64,000 bases of DNA from G965197555 sp965197555 (lineage in GTDB: Bacteria; Chloroflexota; Dehalococcoidia; Lucifugimonadales; UBA3495), in assembly GCA_965197555.1 (NCBI GenBank), contig OZ240213.1, positions 2,170,001 through 2,234,000 on the forward strand, read 5' to 3'. The translations under genes and the position numbers were made by a program. The notes below the pieces were generated by a model. That model had not been told where the DNA came from, did no database searches, and saw only the letters and a program-made list of their open reading frames with translations. The first letter of the stretch is position 1; each line of letters starts with the position of its first letter. Shown piece after piece: positions 35,761-44,428 of this stretch.

Positions 35761-36009
35761 CATGCGCAGCGCCAGGTCAGAGATGACCCAACCGTACCCC
35801 AACGCAAACCCGCTTCGCACCGCCTCTCCTGGCGGCAAGCGCTTCCGACGTGCTTGCCGTAGCGCGTACCAACCCAGCCACAGCAAAACGCAGGGGAGTC
35901 CCAGGCCGAGATCGCTGCCGAGCAGGGCTTCGGTGGCGACAGAGTTCGCACTGCCGTGGCCGACCGGACAGGCAAGAGCATCAACGACCTGACCGGCCGC
36001 CGTGGCCAA
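35722..36009 (-). CDS. Possible small membrane protein (tail shared with 26.2 kb repeat)
   Basis: 95 residues from 36009 with a single hydrophobic segment (LGLGLPCVLLWLGWYAL) and basic loop ARRKR. Its last 25 codons overlap the dispersed repeat and the tandem array. A matching but damaged tail lies at about 26.2 kb. It may be a real small gene or a repeat-borne remnant; start is uncertain and no good ribosome binding site was found. Confidence 0.35.
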   Translation of the reverse strand: MATAAGQVVDALACPVGHGSANSVATEALLGSDLGLGLPCVLLWLGWYALRQARRKRLPPGEAVRSGFALGYGWVISDLALRMDAPARLRQDAFA

Positions 36010-36136
36010 GCTCCGGCAGATCCACCAGGACGCCTGGCCAGCCGGTCAATCAGGATAAGGAATCGAGCGGGGGCCGTCTCTGAGGGAGCGTCCCCCGCTC
36101 CCTCATCTACAGGACAGAAAGAAAGGAGAAAACGAC

Positions 36137-36496
36137 ATGACGACGGAGACCTTGGTTTACACACCCTGGGGTTGGACCCGGGACATCGAGAAGGTGGACG
36201 AGGGCGTATGGCGAGTCTCAACTCCCGGCCACGGCGGGCTGAAGCTCAGCGAGAAGCGGTGGAACGAGCTGCCCGCCCCCGTCCGGGACACGATGCTCGA
36301 CCCCCACTTCGCCGAAGAGGACTGCGAGGAGTCCATCATCCGGACTCTCCTGGGCATCGGCAACGACAGGGACAGGAGGATAGCTTGGAAAATCGCGGAG
36401 AACTTCGAGCGGTACGCTCCCACGCTTCCCTTCCTCCGAGACGAATTCTCACCCAACGTGCAGGACGTACTGGAAAAGTTCGAGTTCAGAAACTAA
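36137..36496 (+). CDS. DUF7007-like backbone protein
   Basis: 119 residues starting after AAAGGAG. 'VYTPWGWTRDIEKV' and 'GVWRVSTPGHGGLKLSEKRW' form the pattern 'PWGxxxxIxxxxxGVxxVSTxxHGG-x-LS', typical of DUF7007-type proteins encoded on plasmids and phages. The C-terminus (FLRDEFSPNVQDVLEKFEF) is a helical tail. Role unknown. It resumes the backbone after the long cargo block. Confidence 0.65.
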   Translation: MTTETLVYTPWGWTRDIEKVDEGVWRVSTPGHGGLKLSEKRWNELPAPVRDTMLDPHFAEEDCEESIIRTLLGIGNDRDRRIAWKIAENFERYAPTLPFLRDEFSPNVQDVLEKFEFRN

Positions 36497-36766
36497 ATAG
36501 CCAGACTCTCCCGAGGGAGGAAACTGGATCCTCTGATAGACCACTTCCTGACCCGCTCCGTGAATTTCAGCCCGAAGGTGAAGCACCCATCAGGTACCCG
36601 ATAATTGGACCTGTAGTGCCCCTGGTAGGTCCACCTGATATCCTCAGAGAGTCAAGGAAAGCAAACGAAGCGAAATAGTAACAATATCAGAGTTCCTTCC
36701 GATGACCACCGAACCCTGAGACGTTCTAGTCAACTCGACAACTACCAGCGAAGAGGAGATGGACGA

Positions 36767-36809
36767 ATGATCGACTGGAGCACCTGCACGGCCGTCGAAA
36801 GCATCCCCC
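36767..36809 (+). pseudogene. N-terminal fragment of a DUF433-like antitoxin
   Basis: ATG 36767 after GAGGAG; MIDWSTCTAVESIP is very like the first residues of DUF433 (VapB-like) proteins, after which the sequence changes to the end of the GHKL cassette. The remainder of the gene is missing. Confidence 0.5.
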
Positions 36810-36823
36810 TTTCCGCCTTCCTC

Positions 36824-38269
36824 TCAACTTCGCTCTCCCCTTACGACTGCGATAATCGCGCCTACTTGCGCAACTCCCTCTCCCCACTTCTCGTCGTGCC
36901 CTAGTGACGTCCCGTCGGTAAGGGCATGCCCTAGCTCGTGGATCAGGAGATTGTACTGTTCTCTTCTCCCGTAAGGTTCCTCGAAGAACTTCGGACAGAG
37001 CTTCCCCTCGTTGAACCTCATCGTTGGGTTTCTGGTCGATGCTTGGCAGTCTGCTAGCCTTTCGCTCTCCGGCTCTTTGAAGAACCGTACTTCAGCGTTC
37101 ACTCCGCACTGCTGGGAGATTTCCGTTGCCCATTGTGCAAATTCGTGTTGTGGCGTCCCGAGTTCTGCTTCGTAATCTTTACTCGGGGGCTTTGGGCTTG
37201 GAAATGCTATGTCAGAGTCTACTACTCCCGCGTGATTTCCGAAGGCTTTGACTTCAGGGCCTGAGAGGCCACCCCGATCTATTACAGCGTACCCGGCCCT
37301 CTGGGCCCTCTGGTTAGCGTCGTAGTCCATTGTAGAGAAGACTGCTCTCTCCGCTTCGTACCTGCCTTTCAGTGTTGCCCTTACAGCCTCCCGGCTGATT
37401 TCCTTATGTTCAATGGCCCGTTTTACCCACTCACTTCCGAATTCTCGGGCTTCGGTCATGTAATGGACTGCGTTCAGAACCTCGGCGTATATGCGGTTCA
37501 TGTACGTTTTGCCTACGTTGTCCCGCTTCTCGTCGAGCGGAATCTTCTGCATTACGTCCACGTCCCATGGACAGAGGATTTCCTCTACCGGGATCCCCAT
37601 TTCGTATATTCGGTTTTTTCCCTCGGAGTCATGTTGCTCTGTGATCTCGATGCGGGCGTTGCGTCTCGTTTTCTTCATCGGCCCGTTGCCGTTTTCCTGT
37701 ATCACTGTTTCCAGCTGGGCCTGTCGTACCGCTTCTGCCGGTTTGGCTGTTACCGGCCTTCCATTTACCGTGGTGTGGCAGCTTGCTGGTGGTCTCAGGG
37801 TTCTGAGCTTGGCAACAGTTCGGATTCTCTCAACCTCGCCCCAAGGCATCTTCGCCGTTATCAGGGTTCCTCTCCCCCTGTCGTTTGCTTCTTCCCTACG
37901 GCCTCCTTCTCGTGGAAATGTGACCGTATGTCCGACAGTCTCAACGATCGCTTCCTGTGACACGCTGATGGCGTCTTTCTCTCCGCGGTTGAACCTGCCT
38001 CGCTTCGTCGGTTCGCTCCGCTTCTGAGTGTTGCCCATCATGGTATAGGCGTCTTCTATGTTAGCGAACCCTGGTCCGTTGTCCTCGACAGTTACTACCG
38101 TTTCTTCCTGGTCTGCCGACGGATGTATTTCGACTTGGCATTCCGAGGCAAACGGTGCTTCGTCCCAAATATTCTGGATGAATTCCTTAATGAGATCCCA
38201 AGGTTCTCTTCCTGCATTGAGGTCTCTAAGTCCTTGCTCGGATACGTCGAATCGGTTCTGCGATGTCAT
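36824..38269 (-). CDS. GHKL (HSP90-like) ATPase with C-terminal HExxH metallopeptidase-like domain
   Basis: 481 residues. N-box EFIQNIWDEA (E29, N33, D36), G1 box VEDNGPGF (D63, G67) and a third box GRFNRGEKD at about 91-99 define a GHKL ATP-binding fold. The middle resembles the S5-like second domain of this group. Near the C-terminus LLIHELGHALTDG gives HELGH at 444-448 with H458 as possible third ligand, in 'YNLLIHELGHAL', a zincin-type site. An ATP-driven, metal-dependent protease-like effector is an inference. The gene cuts a DUF433 gene (36767) on one side and rnhA (38.3 kb) on the other, so it arrived as a cassette. Confidence 0.8.
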   Translation of the reverse strand: MTSQNRFDVSEQGLRDLNAGREPWDLIKEFIQNIWDEAPFASECQVEIHPSADQEETVVTVEDNGPGFANIEDAYTMMGNTQKRSEPTKRGRFNRGEKDAISVSQEAIVETVGHTVTFPREGGRREEANDRGRGTLITAKMPWGEVERIRTVAKLRTLRPPASCHTTVNGRPVTAKPAEAVRQAQLETVIQENGNGPMKKTRRNARIEITEQHDSEGKNRIYEMGIPVEEILCPWDVDVMQKIPLDEKRDNVGKTYMNRIYAEVLNAVHYMTEAREFGSEWVKRAIEHKEISREAVRATLKGRYEAERAVFSTMDYDANQRAQRAGYAVIDRGGLSGPEVKAFGNHAGVVDSDIAFPSPKPPSKDYEAELGTPQHEFAQWATEISQQCGVNAEVRFFKEPESERLADCQASTRNPTMRFNEGKLCPKFFEEPYGRREQYNLLIHELGHALTDGTSLGHDEKWGEGVAQVGAIIAVVRGERS

Positions 38270-38294
38270 TCCCCAGTCTCCTGTTTAGAACTTA

Positions 38295-38933
38295 TTGCCC
38301 ATTGTCGGGGTTATGGCGGAATCTGTCTATTTTGATCTTCGAATGGAACTCTCCGCTGTCATCGAGCCCCTCAGGGCCGTCAACTCCGTGCCAGAGCTCA
38401 GGAACGACTCCCTACTGTTCCGGTCCGACTCGAGGTACGTCGCCGACGCCTTCAACCAGGGCTGGATCTCCAACTGGCAGAGGAACGGCTGGCGCAACTC
38501 CAAGAAACAGCCCGTCCCCAACCGGGAGCTCTGGGAGAACCTCCTCCAGGAGGTCAGGAACCATGCCATGGAATACTTCTGGATCAAGGGCCACGCCGGG
38601 GACCCCATGAACGAGCTCTGCGACCGGCTGGCCAACGAGCAGGCTGGGTTGGCCCGGACCGAGCCGACATACTGGGCCTCCGCCGGAAACCCCAGGTCCA
38701 CCGTCCCCGGACCGGACAGGCCCCCCAGACCCGCCCCAGCTCAAGGAGACACCTGTGAGCTCGCCCTCGAACGGAACGAAATCGCCGCCGCAGCCCTCCG
38801 GTTTGCCATCGCCTCCCAGGACCAAGGGGACCTGGCCCAGGCCAGGGACGCCATGGAAAAGGCGCTCCGGCATATTGAAGCCCAGAGGAAGATCCTTTGC
38901 GGGCCGGAGAGCCCGGCGATATCCCCGTTCTGA
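38295..38933 (+). pseudogene. rnhA: RNase HI, N-terminally truncated, with extra C-terminal region
   Basis: From about 38343 the sequence is RNase HI: RMELSAVIEPLRAV (catalytic Glu), LLFRSDSRYVADAF (catalytic Asp), WIKGHAGDPMNELCDRLANE (His and last Asp). The first about 45 residues with the first catalytic Asp are replaced by unrelated sequence, at the border of the GHKL cassette, so activity is unlikely. After the domain, about 85 residues continue (Pro-rich linker, then LALERNEIAAAALRFAIASQ and helical repeat-like DQGDLAQARDAMEKAL). RNase HI would remove RNA from RNA-DNA hybrids, e.g. during plasmid replication. Confidence 0.75.
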
Positions 38934-38974
38934 GCAACGCAACCCGACCCGCAGCAATCATCTCCTAAGCGTTG

Positions 38975-39365
38975 ATACGCAAAGCCGCAAACGCGCAGAG
39001 GCACCAAGACGCAGAACGCAAAGGCGTTGAGACACCGAGGCGTGGAAGCACAAAGCCGCAGGACCGCAAAGGCGTGACAACGCAAACCCGTATGGACGCA
39101 GAAACGCGTAGCGCAACAACGCCAAGACGCCAGATCGCCAAACCGCAAAGGCGCAGGACCGCCGGGACGCAGAGCGCAAAGGCGCAGGGACGTAAAGGCG
39201 TAGAGCGTAAGAACGCCAAGACGCTAAACCGCAAAGCCGCAGGGACACAGAAATACCCAGGCGTAGAGCCGCACGCTCGCAGGACCGCCCGAGCGCCAAG
39301 CCGCAAAACCGCAGAATCACCCGGACGCAGAACCGCAACGCCGCAGAATCACCGGAGCGCAAGCG
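38975..39365. repeat. Low-complexity array of CGCAAAGGCGCAG-like words
   Basis: About 390 bases made of loosely repeated 8-16-base words such as ACGCAAAGGCGCAGGACCGC, AACGCCAAGACGC and CGCAAAGCCGCAG. All six frames stay open for long, which explains the apparent long proteins (LRLCGLA-type) that are not genes. A shorter patch of the same words is at about 14640-14705. Confidence 0.8.
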
Positions 39366-39578
39366 CCCTCTCCCAGTCTACTATCCCAACACCGGGAATC
39401 CAGCCGCCGGGGGCCCTTCTCCTGCTTTCCAGGGCCCCCGGACCAGCAAAAAACCCCTCCGGGGCGGCCCGCCCCAAAAAGACCGAAGAATTCCCGGAAC
39501 CCGGCTACTCAACGGCGCAGCAACTCGGCCCGTAAAACCAATAGCCGCATAATCGCAGACGCCTAGGGAGATGAGAAA

Positions 39579-39770
39579 ATGGCATCCAGGAAGAACGACG
39601 TCCACTACGGCATGCTCAACCTGGCCGGGCCCGACTACGTCGCCTGCGCCAGCCGGCCCCAGGAAGACGATGACCTCACCACCCCCGTCATGGACGAAAT
39701 CACCTGCTGGGGCTGCCGGTATAAGCTCATCCACATGGCCGTCAGCTTCCTCCAAGCCTGGGCGATCTAG
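39579..39770 (+). CDS. Small backbone protein with CWGC motif
   Basis: 63 residues after AGGGAGATGAGAAA. One CxxC pair (ITCWGCRYKLIHMAVSFLQAW) near the C-terminus. Compact and acidic in the middle. Unknown role. First of the run of small backbone genes to 47 kb. Confidence 0.6.
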   Translation: MASRKNDVHYGMLNLAGPDYVACASRPQEDDDLTTPVMDEITCWGCRYKLIHMAVSFLQAWAI

Positions 39771-39975
39771 GCCCAGACCAATTGAAACCAGCAGCAGCAA
39801 TAGCTCGGCGCTCAACACCCTGGAAGCCGTTCGCCGTCCGCCCTGGAGCAGCGGCTTCGAAATCACCAGGGGCGACCTCCGGACCGGAGTGCCGGTCCTC
39901 CAACAGGAACACCCAGGACCCACGCCGTCCTCACCAAGGTCTAACCCAAGCAGCCACCCGGAAGGAGGAGATCCC

Positions 39976-40353
39976 ATGAGCGAGACTCAAGAGAACACCC
40001 GAGACTTCGACTTCTCCGCCGTCTTCAGCGAGCTGAACTCCCGTACCCGGAAGGAATGCTCCCGGTGCGGGGAGACCTTCCGGGGAACCGAAGACGAGGA
40101 GATCTGCCCCCAGTGCGAGTTCCGAGCAGCCCATCCCGAGGAGCAGGACAAGTACTGGACCTGGACCCGCTTCGGCCGGGAGTGGGGCATCACTGCCTGC
40201 TGGCCCGACCGGGAACCCCTCCCCGACCCCGGAGACCGGGTCACCGTCCACCGTAAGGACGGCTCAACCTCCACCGCCACCATCCGGGAGATGCCGGAAC
40301 TCCGGTACCTCCCCAACGGCCGGGGCAGGGTGTACTGCTGGGTCGAACAGTAA
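39976..40353 (+). CDS. Zinc-ribbon backbone protein
   Basis: 125 residues, start at 39976 after GGAGGAG (longer upstream frame lacks support). A C4 zinc ribbon (ECSRCGETFRGTEDEEICPQC) at about 28-48 is followed by WTWTRFGREWGITACWP and PGDRVTVHRKDGSTSTATIRE, a small beta-barrel-like stretch. Function unknown. Confidence 0.7.
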   Translation: MSETQENTRDFDFSAVFSELNSRTRKECSRCGETFRGTEDEEICPQCEFRAAHPEEQDKYWTWTRFGREWGITACWPDREPLPDPGDRVTVHRKDGSTSTATIREMPELRYLPNGRGRVYCWVEQ

Positions 40354-40463
40354 ACCCAGGCACTAAGACAAACTCCGGATTCTACGGAAAGTCCCAGGAA
40401 GCGGCTCCATTCCCATCGCTCCACCGCCCCAGGGACAAGAAGTCTTTCCCAGGAGGACACCCC

Positions 40464-40970
40464 ATGAGCGAAACAATCAGGTTCCTCAGAAGCGCCGTCC
40501 GCAAGCCCCAGGCCGCCCGGGCCTTCGAGGATCTGGTCCTCCAGGCCCCGGCCGTCGCCGGGGAGGTCATATACGGGTTTCCCCTCAACGGCGCCCCGGG
40601 AGGGGGGATCTTCGCCGTCGACGCCGTCCTCGTATCCCCCCAGGGACAGGTCACCGTCATCGACTTGGTGGAGACCGCCCATCCCGGCGACTACCGGAAC
40701 TGGCAGGACCAGGCCTTCACCGCCGTCGACCGGAAGCTCCGGGCGCAGACCTCCCTCATGAACCGCCGCATCCCCAGGATCCAGGTCCAGACCGCCAGCT
40801 TCGCACCCGGTATCGCCGAGTCCGACCTCGCCGACCCCGAACATCCCCTCCTCAACCGGGAAACCCTGGTCTCCACCCTCGAAGGGTTCCAGGCCGAACC
40901 CCCGGAGGAAGTCACCCAGGCCCAGGTGCTGGACGCCATCCTCTACGTCAACTCGGACTCCGTGTACTGA
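40464..40970 (+). CDS. Backbone protein resembling a nuclease-related fold
   Basis: 168 residues, start after AGGAGG. GGGIFAVDAVLVSPQGQVTVIDLVE has the Asp ... E shape of a NERD/PD-(D/E)XK-type strand pair (Asp at 'AVDAVL', Glu at 'DLVE') but no clear Lys after it, so an active nuclease is doubtful. 'YRNWQDQAFTAVDRKLRAQ' follows as a helix with conserved polar residues. Next gene is 308 bases away. Confidence 0.55.
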   Translation: MSETIRFLRSAVRKPQAARAFEDLVLQAPAVAGEVIYGFPLNGAPGGGIFAVDAVLVSPQGQVTVIDLVETAHPGDYRNWQDQAFTAVDRKLRAQTSLMNRRIPRIQVQTASFAPGIAESDLADPEHPLLNRETLVSTLEGFQAEPPEEVTQAQVLDAILYVNSDSVY

Positions 40971-41278
40971 CGGGACCCAACCTCCCGCTATGGTTCGACA
41001 TGGAAGGAAAACTGAGACCCAGGGGCTGGTTTGACTTGAGTGTGGTCAAGGCCGTCTGCGCGGCCGTCTGGGGCGCACAGGCGATGGAAACCCAGTGAAC
41101 TCAAAACCCGCAGCAACCCGGGGCCCTTTCGGAAGCCCCGGTAGCCCAACCCCCCGACACCGGAACCGCGCCAGCCCCAAAACGGCGGTCTAGGATGTCC
41201 CCACGGGAGATTGCTTGGGTTGAAACCCGGAAGGCGGCCATCCTCAAAGCCGCCGATTCCCTGCAAGGAGAAAACCCC
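40971..41278. other. Spacer between small backbone genes
   Basis: No gene of normal size. A 32-codon open frame (41000-41098, MEGKLRPRGWFDLSVVK...) and an in-frame upstream extension of the next gene (41195) exist but neither has a good ribosome binding site. Confidence 0.45.
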
Positions 41279-41626
41279 ATGAGCGTGTACCAGAGCCTGG
41301 CCGACTTCTACAAACGAAGGGGCGGCCGGCATTCACCAGAGTCCGACTACGGCGCCCAAAATTACCTGGACAAAACCCGGGTGCCGGGCGACACCTGGCG
41401 GGTCTCCCACGTCGAGGAAACCGGGGACTTCTACGCCGTACGGCACCGGTGGAACTCGGATAACATCGTGCTCCTCCTGGGCCGGGTCCCGAAGGAGCTC
41501 TCCGAGAGAGAGGTCCACCACCTCTTCTCCGACTGGGCGGACAGCGAGACCCCCGGACGGCCCCTGTACTGGTTCCGGGAGCGGATCGAAGACGTCCGGC
41601 TCGCCCTACTCATGAAACCGGCCTAG
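41279..41626 (+). CDS. Small backbone protein of unknown function
   Basis: 115 residues, start at 41279 after CAAGGAG (the 41195 ATG in the same frame has no site). Contains DTWRVSHVEETGDFYAVRHR and IVLLLGRVPKELSEREVHHL, mixed strand-helix composition. Ends GRPLYWFRERIEDVRLALLM. No family. Confidence 0.6.
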   Translation: MSVYQSLADFYKRRGGRHSPESDYGAQNYLDKTRVPGDTWRVSHVEETGDFYAVRHRWNSDNIVLLLGRVPKELSEREVHHLFSDWADSETPGRPLYWFRERIEDVRLALLMKPA

Positions 41627-41709
41627 AAGACCCAGGACGCCCTGTGCGCCAAATGCGGCGCAGAGGCCGAAACAGCCCGCCGAGAAAATATCCCATAGGA
41701 GACGACGCC

Positions 41710-41979
41710 ATGACCGACCAAGAACTCACCGACGAGATCAAACGGCTGGGAAGGTCCTTCAAGCACGGCCTCATCAGCGAGAACACCTTCGCCGCCGAGG
41801 TCCTCATCAGGGCCAGGCCCCGGCCGAACGCCGAAATCCCCCTCACCGGGAAGAACAATCACGGCACCCAGATCCACGCCCAGTACCACTCCGACATCGC
41901 CAAGGACCCCTTCATCGCCGCTCAAATCGTCGACAACCCGGGAGCCGAGTTCCCGGAACGCCTCTTCATCCGCTGGTAA
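41710..41979 (+). CDS. Small backbone protein of unknown function
   Basis: 89 residues after ATAGGAG. Starts with a helix (MTDQELTDEIKRLGRSFKHG) and has 'TGKNNHGTQIHAQYHSDIAK'. No recognised family; in line with neighbours in composition and spacing. Confidence 0.55.
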   Translation: MTDQELTDEIKRLGRSFKHGLISENTFAAEVLIRARPRPNAEIPLTGKNNHGTQIHAQYHSDIAKDPFIAAQIVDNPGAEFPERLFIRW

Positions 41980-42031
41980 ACCCCCGGCTCCTTTCCGTCA
42001 CCCAAGACCGCACCCCCGGAGGGAAACAACC

Positions 42032-42373
42032 ATGGTCCACGCCTGGATCGCCCCCGACCCCAACGCCAGCAGCCTCCGGACCGAGCTCCTCAGCCCGGAC
42101 GTCATGGACGCCCTGGCCCATTCCCTGAAGTACGGCCCCTTCACCTCCGCCGAGGTCCACCGGGACGCCACCATCGACGACCTGGCCCACGGGAACGAAC
42201 GGGTCGTCGGCCACCTCGGCTCCTCCAACCTCGAACACTACTACCCCAGGCACATGGACCCCGACTGGGCCGTCATCTTCGACACCGATTGCCCCGGAGA
42301 CCCGGAACGGGGCCGGGACCTCCTGGAGCAGGAGGGATACCTGGAGAAAGAGAGTCCCCCGGAACCCGCTTGA
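42032..42373 (+). CDS. Small backbone protein of unknown function
   Basis: 113 residues, start after CCGGAGGG. 'ALAHSLKYGPFTSAEVHRDA' and 'NLEHYYPRHMDPDWAVIFDT' hint at a compact mixed fold. Ends acidic (EQEGYLEKESPPEPA). No family recognised. Confidence 0.55.
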   Translation: MVHAWIAPDPNASSLRTELLSPDVMDALAHSLKYGPFTSAEVHRDATIDDLAHGNERVVGHLGSSNLEHYYPRHMDPDWAVIFDTDCPGDPERGRDLLEQEGYLEKESPPEPA

Positions 42374-42431
42374 GCGCCCGGCCCCTCGCCCCGCCGCCGG
42401 GCGCTCAGCACCGAGGAAGGAGGGCCCCGTT

Positions 42432-42806
42432 ATGCCCACGATGAACGAGTACTTCATCCAGGAATCCGTCGAGTGCGCCGGCGCCAGATGCGGCCCCCCA
42501 TACCCGGCAGAGCCCCAGACCCACGGCCTCTTTGCCTGGGTCCGGGAAAACATGACCCAAGTCCGGAACCTTCCCGTTTCCCCAGACAGCTTCCACGCGG
42601 ACTCCGTCATCACCTTCCAGGACGGCACCTCCGCAACCGTCCTGGTGTCCTGGCTCGAGGACTTCACCTCAGTCGCCACCGGCGAGAGGGACCCCGCCTC
42701 GTACGACCACTCGGACATGCGCACCTGGGCAGCCCTCCTCATCGATGACCCCTCTTCAAAGACCTACTTCGAACTCCTGGACAACCTCCAGAAGGAGAAC
42801 TCATGA
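42432..42806 (+). CDS. Small backbone protein of unknown function
   Basis: 124 residues after GGAAGGAGG. A single Cys pair (VECAGARCGPP) near the start and 'DSVITFQDGTSATVLVSWLEDF' as a beta segment. Stop overlaps the start of the NADAR gene, so co-translation is likely. Confidence 0.55.
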   Translation: MPTMNEYFIQESVECAGARCGPPYPAEPQTHGLFAWVRENMTQVRNLPVSPDSFHADSVITFQDGTSATVLVSWLEDFTSVATGERDPASYDHSDMRTWAALLIDDPSSKTYFELLDNLQKENS

Positions 42807-43990
42807 AAGTCAGCACCCAAACCGCCACCTACCCCAGGAACCAGTGCGCTCCCTTCATGCGGTCCAGGGAAAAGCACGGGCAGCTCTCCAACATGACCTT
42901 CGGGTATCCCCTCAGTATCAACGGCATCAACTTCCAGGGGCCCGAGGGCCTCTACCAGGCCCTCAAGTATCCCGGAAGCCCGAACACCCAGAAGGCCATT
43001 GCCAGCCAGCGGTCCGGGATGGAGGCCAAGAAGACCGCCTACGGCGCCGACACAGCCTTCCGGCCCGACTGGGACGAAGTCAGGATCACCGCCATGGCCT
43101 GGACCATCGCCACAAAGCTTCGGCAACACCCGGAGACCTTCGGCCAAGCCCTTGCCCGGACCGGCCACTCACCCATAGTCGAGATGTCCTACCGGGACAC
43201 CTTCTGGGGAGCCAGGCCCCACGGGGACTACCTCACCGGCGCCAACGTCCTGGGAAAGCTCCTCACCGGGCTCAGGACCCTGTACCGGGAGCACTGCGCC
43301 GACCCCGCAGCGGCCGCCGACGCCTTCCTCCACGGACTGGACCTCCGGCCCCTGATCGTCAACGGCGCGCCAGTCAGCCATCCCCCGGACAACCCGGCCC
43401 GCGCCGAAGTCCACCGCTCCCCCCAGACGGAAGAACCCGGACCATCCGCCGGAAATCAGCCCGGCGGCGCCCCGGAGGTCCTAGGAAAACTCAGCACCGG
43501 AGGTACGGAAATGACCACCTCACAGACCTCAGCCCGGGACGGGCTTCACCCGGAGGACAGGGACGCCGCCGACCTGCAGGGTCTCTTCGAAGCCCACAAG
43601 GACATACTCCAGCAGGCCGTCTCAAAGCGCGGGTTCCGTCACCAAATGCCCGAGGGAGCCCAAGAAGCCATCAGGGCGGGACTTGTCATGGAGTCCGACC
43701 CCACCTGGATGTACTCCGACGACAGCCGGGCCTCCAACGGGTTCGCCCTCACCGAGCTGGGAATCGCCGTGACCGAGGGCCAGGGCTGGACCTGCGCCTG
43801 CGCCGGGCACCGGAGAATCTCGGACCTCAACGGCGTGAGAGTCACCCCGGCAATCGACGGCATGTGCCCCGGCTGCAAGTCCAGCGCCAACCAGTACGGC
43901 CTGGATGAGAGCGAAGGAAAACCCTCCTGCAAGATGTGCGCCGTAAGGCTCCAATACAAGAGAGACCAGCAGGGAGAAGAAAAACCATGA
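42803..43990 (+). CDS. NADAR-domain protein with C-terminal Cys-rich domain
   Basis: 395 residues. Residues about 20-180 match NADAR (YbiA-like, DUF1768): GQLSNMTFGYPLSINGINFQ, EGLYQALKYP, MEAKKTAYG, DWDEVRITAMAW, TGHSPIVEMSYRDTFWG and GANVLGKLL. NADAR proteins act on ADP-ribosylated or related nucleoside substrates, including removal of ADP-ribose from guanine in nucleic acids, and can antagonise DarT-type toxins. A proline-rich linker leads to a C-terminal part with CACAGHRRISD, CPGCKSS and CKMCAVRL, a six-Cys cluster. The pairing of NADAR with a zinc-type domain is unusual. Confidence 0.8.
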   Translation: MKVSTQTATYPRNQCAPFMRSREKHGQLSNMTFGYPLSINGINFQGPEGLYQALKYPGSPNTQKAIASQRSGMEAKKTAYGADTAFRPDWDEVRITAMAWTIATKLRQHPETFGQALARTGHSPIVEMSYRDTFWGARPHGDYLTGANVLGKLLTGLRTLYREHCADPAAAADAFLHGLDLRPLIVNGAPVSHPPDNPARAEVHRSPQTEEPGPSAGNQPGGAPEVLGKLSTGGTEMTTSQTSARDGLHPEDRDAADLQGLFEAHKDILQQAVSKRGFRHQMPEGAQEAIRAGLVMESDPTWMYSDDSRASNGFALTELGIAVTEGQGWTCACAGHRRISDLNGVRVTPAIDGMCPGCKSSANQYGLDESEGKPSCKMCAVRLQYKRDQQGEEKP

Positions 43991-44301
43991 AATACGGGCT
44001 AACCCCGGCCCGGACGAAACTGCTGCTCCTGGCGGTCGCCGTGACCGCCGTGCTCGTCATGGCCTGCCAGGAACCCCGGCTCAACGAGGTCCTCTCCAAC
44101 AAGACGATGGACGCCGTCCGCCAAGACCAGGAATACGTGGTCGTCACGACGCTCATCCACAGCGACACCAACGCCGAGAAGATCAACACCCTCCACAGCA
44201 TGGGCTACGAGCTGACCCACACTGCCGCCGGGGAGGGCCGCCACACCATGATGGTGTTCAGAAAGACAGGTCCTCCCGCCTCCGCCCCGGCAGCACCCTG
44301 A
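43987..44301 (+). CDS. Small lipoprotein, DUF4177-like
   Basis: 104 residues, start at 43987 overlapping the NADAR stop (ATGA). Signal peptide with hydrophobic LLLLAVAVTAVLVMAC and lipobox VMAC|Q. After it, YVVVTTLIHSDTNAEKINTL with MGYELTHTAAGEGRHTMMVF recalls DUF4177 (N-terminal strand, GWEL-like 'GYEL', terminal strand). Probably membrane-anchored on the outside. Confidence 0.65.
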   Translation: MKYGLTPARTKLLLLAVAVTAVLVMACQEPRLNEVLSNKTMDAVRQDQEYVVVTTLIHSDTNAEKINTLHSMGYELTHTAAGEGRHTMMVFRKTGPPASAPAAP

Positions 44302-44428
44302 CAGCAGAGAGCAATTGGACAAGGATGATTCCGGATGAAACCCCAAGTCACCGTCGTAACCGCCTGGCCTAGCGCCCCCGGCCTACGCCCTCGCCGAGGG
44401 CACCAGCCGGAACGCCCTGCTGAAGAGG

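Noticed and set aside
38958..39362. Apparent Leu/Arg/Cys repeat proteins
   Set aside because: They are translations of the low-complexity DNA array; all frames are open and none has a ribosome binding site.
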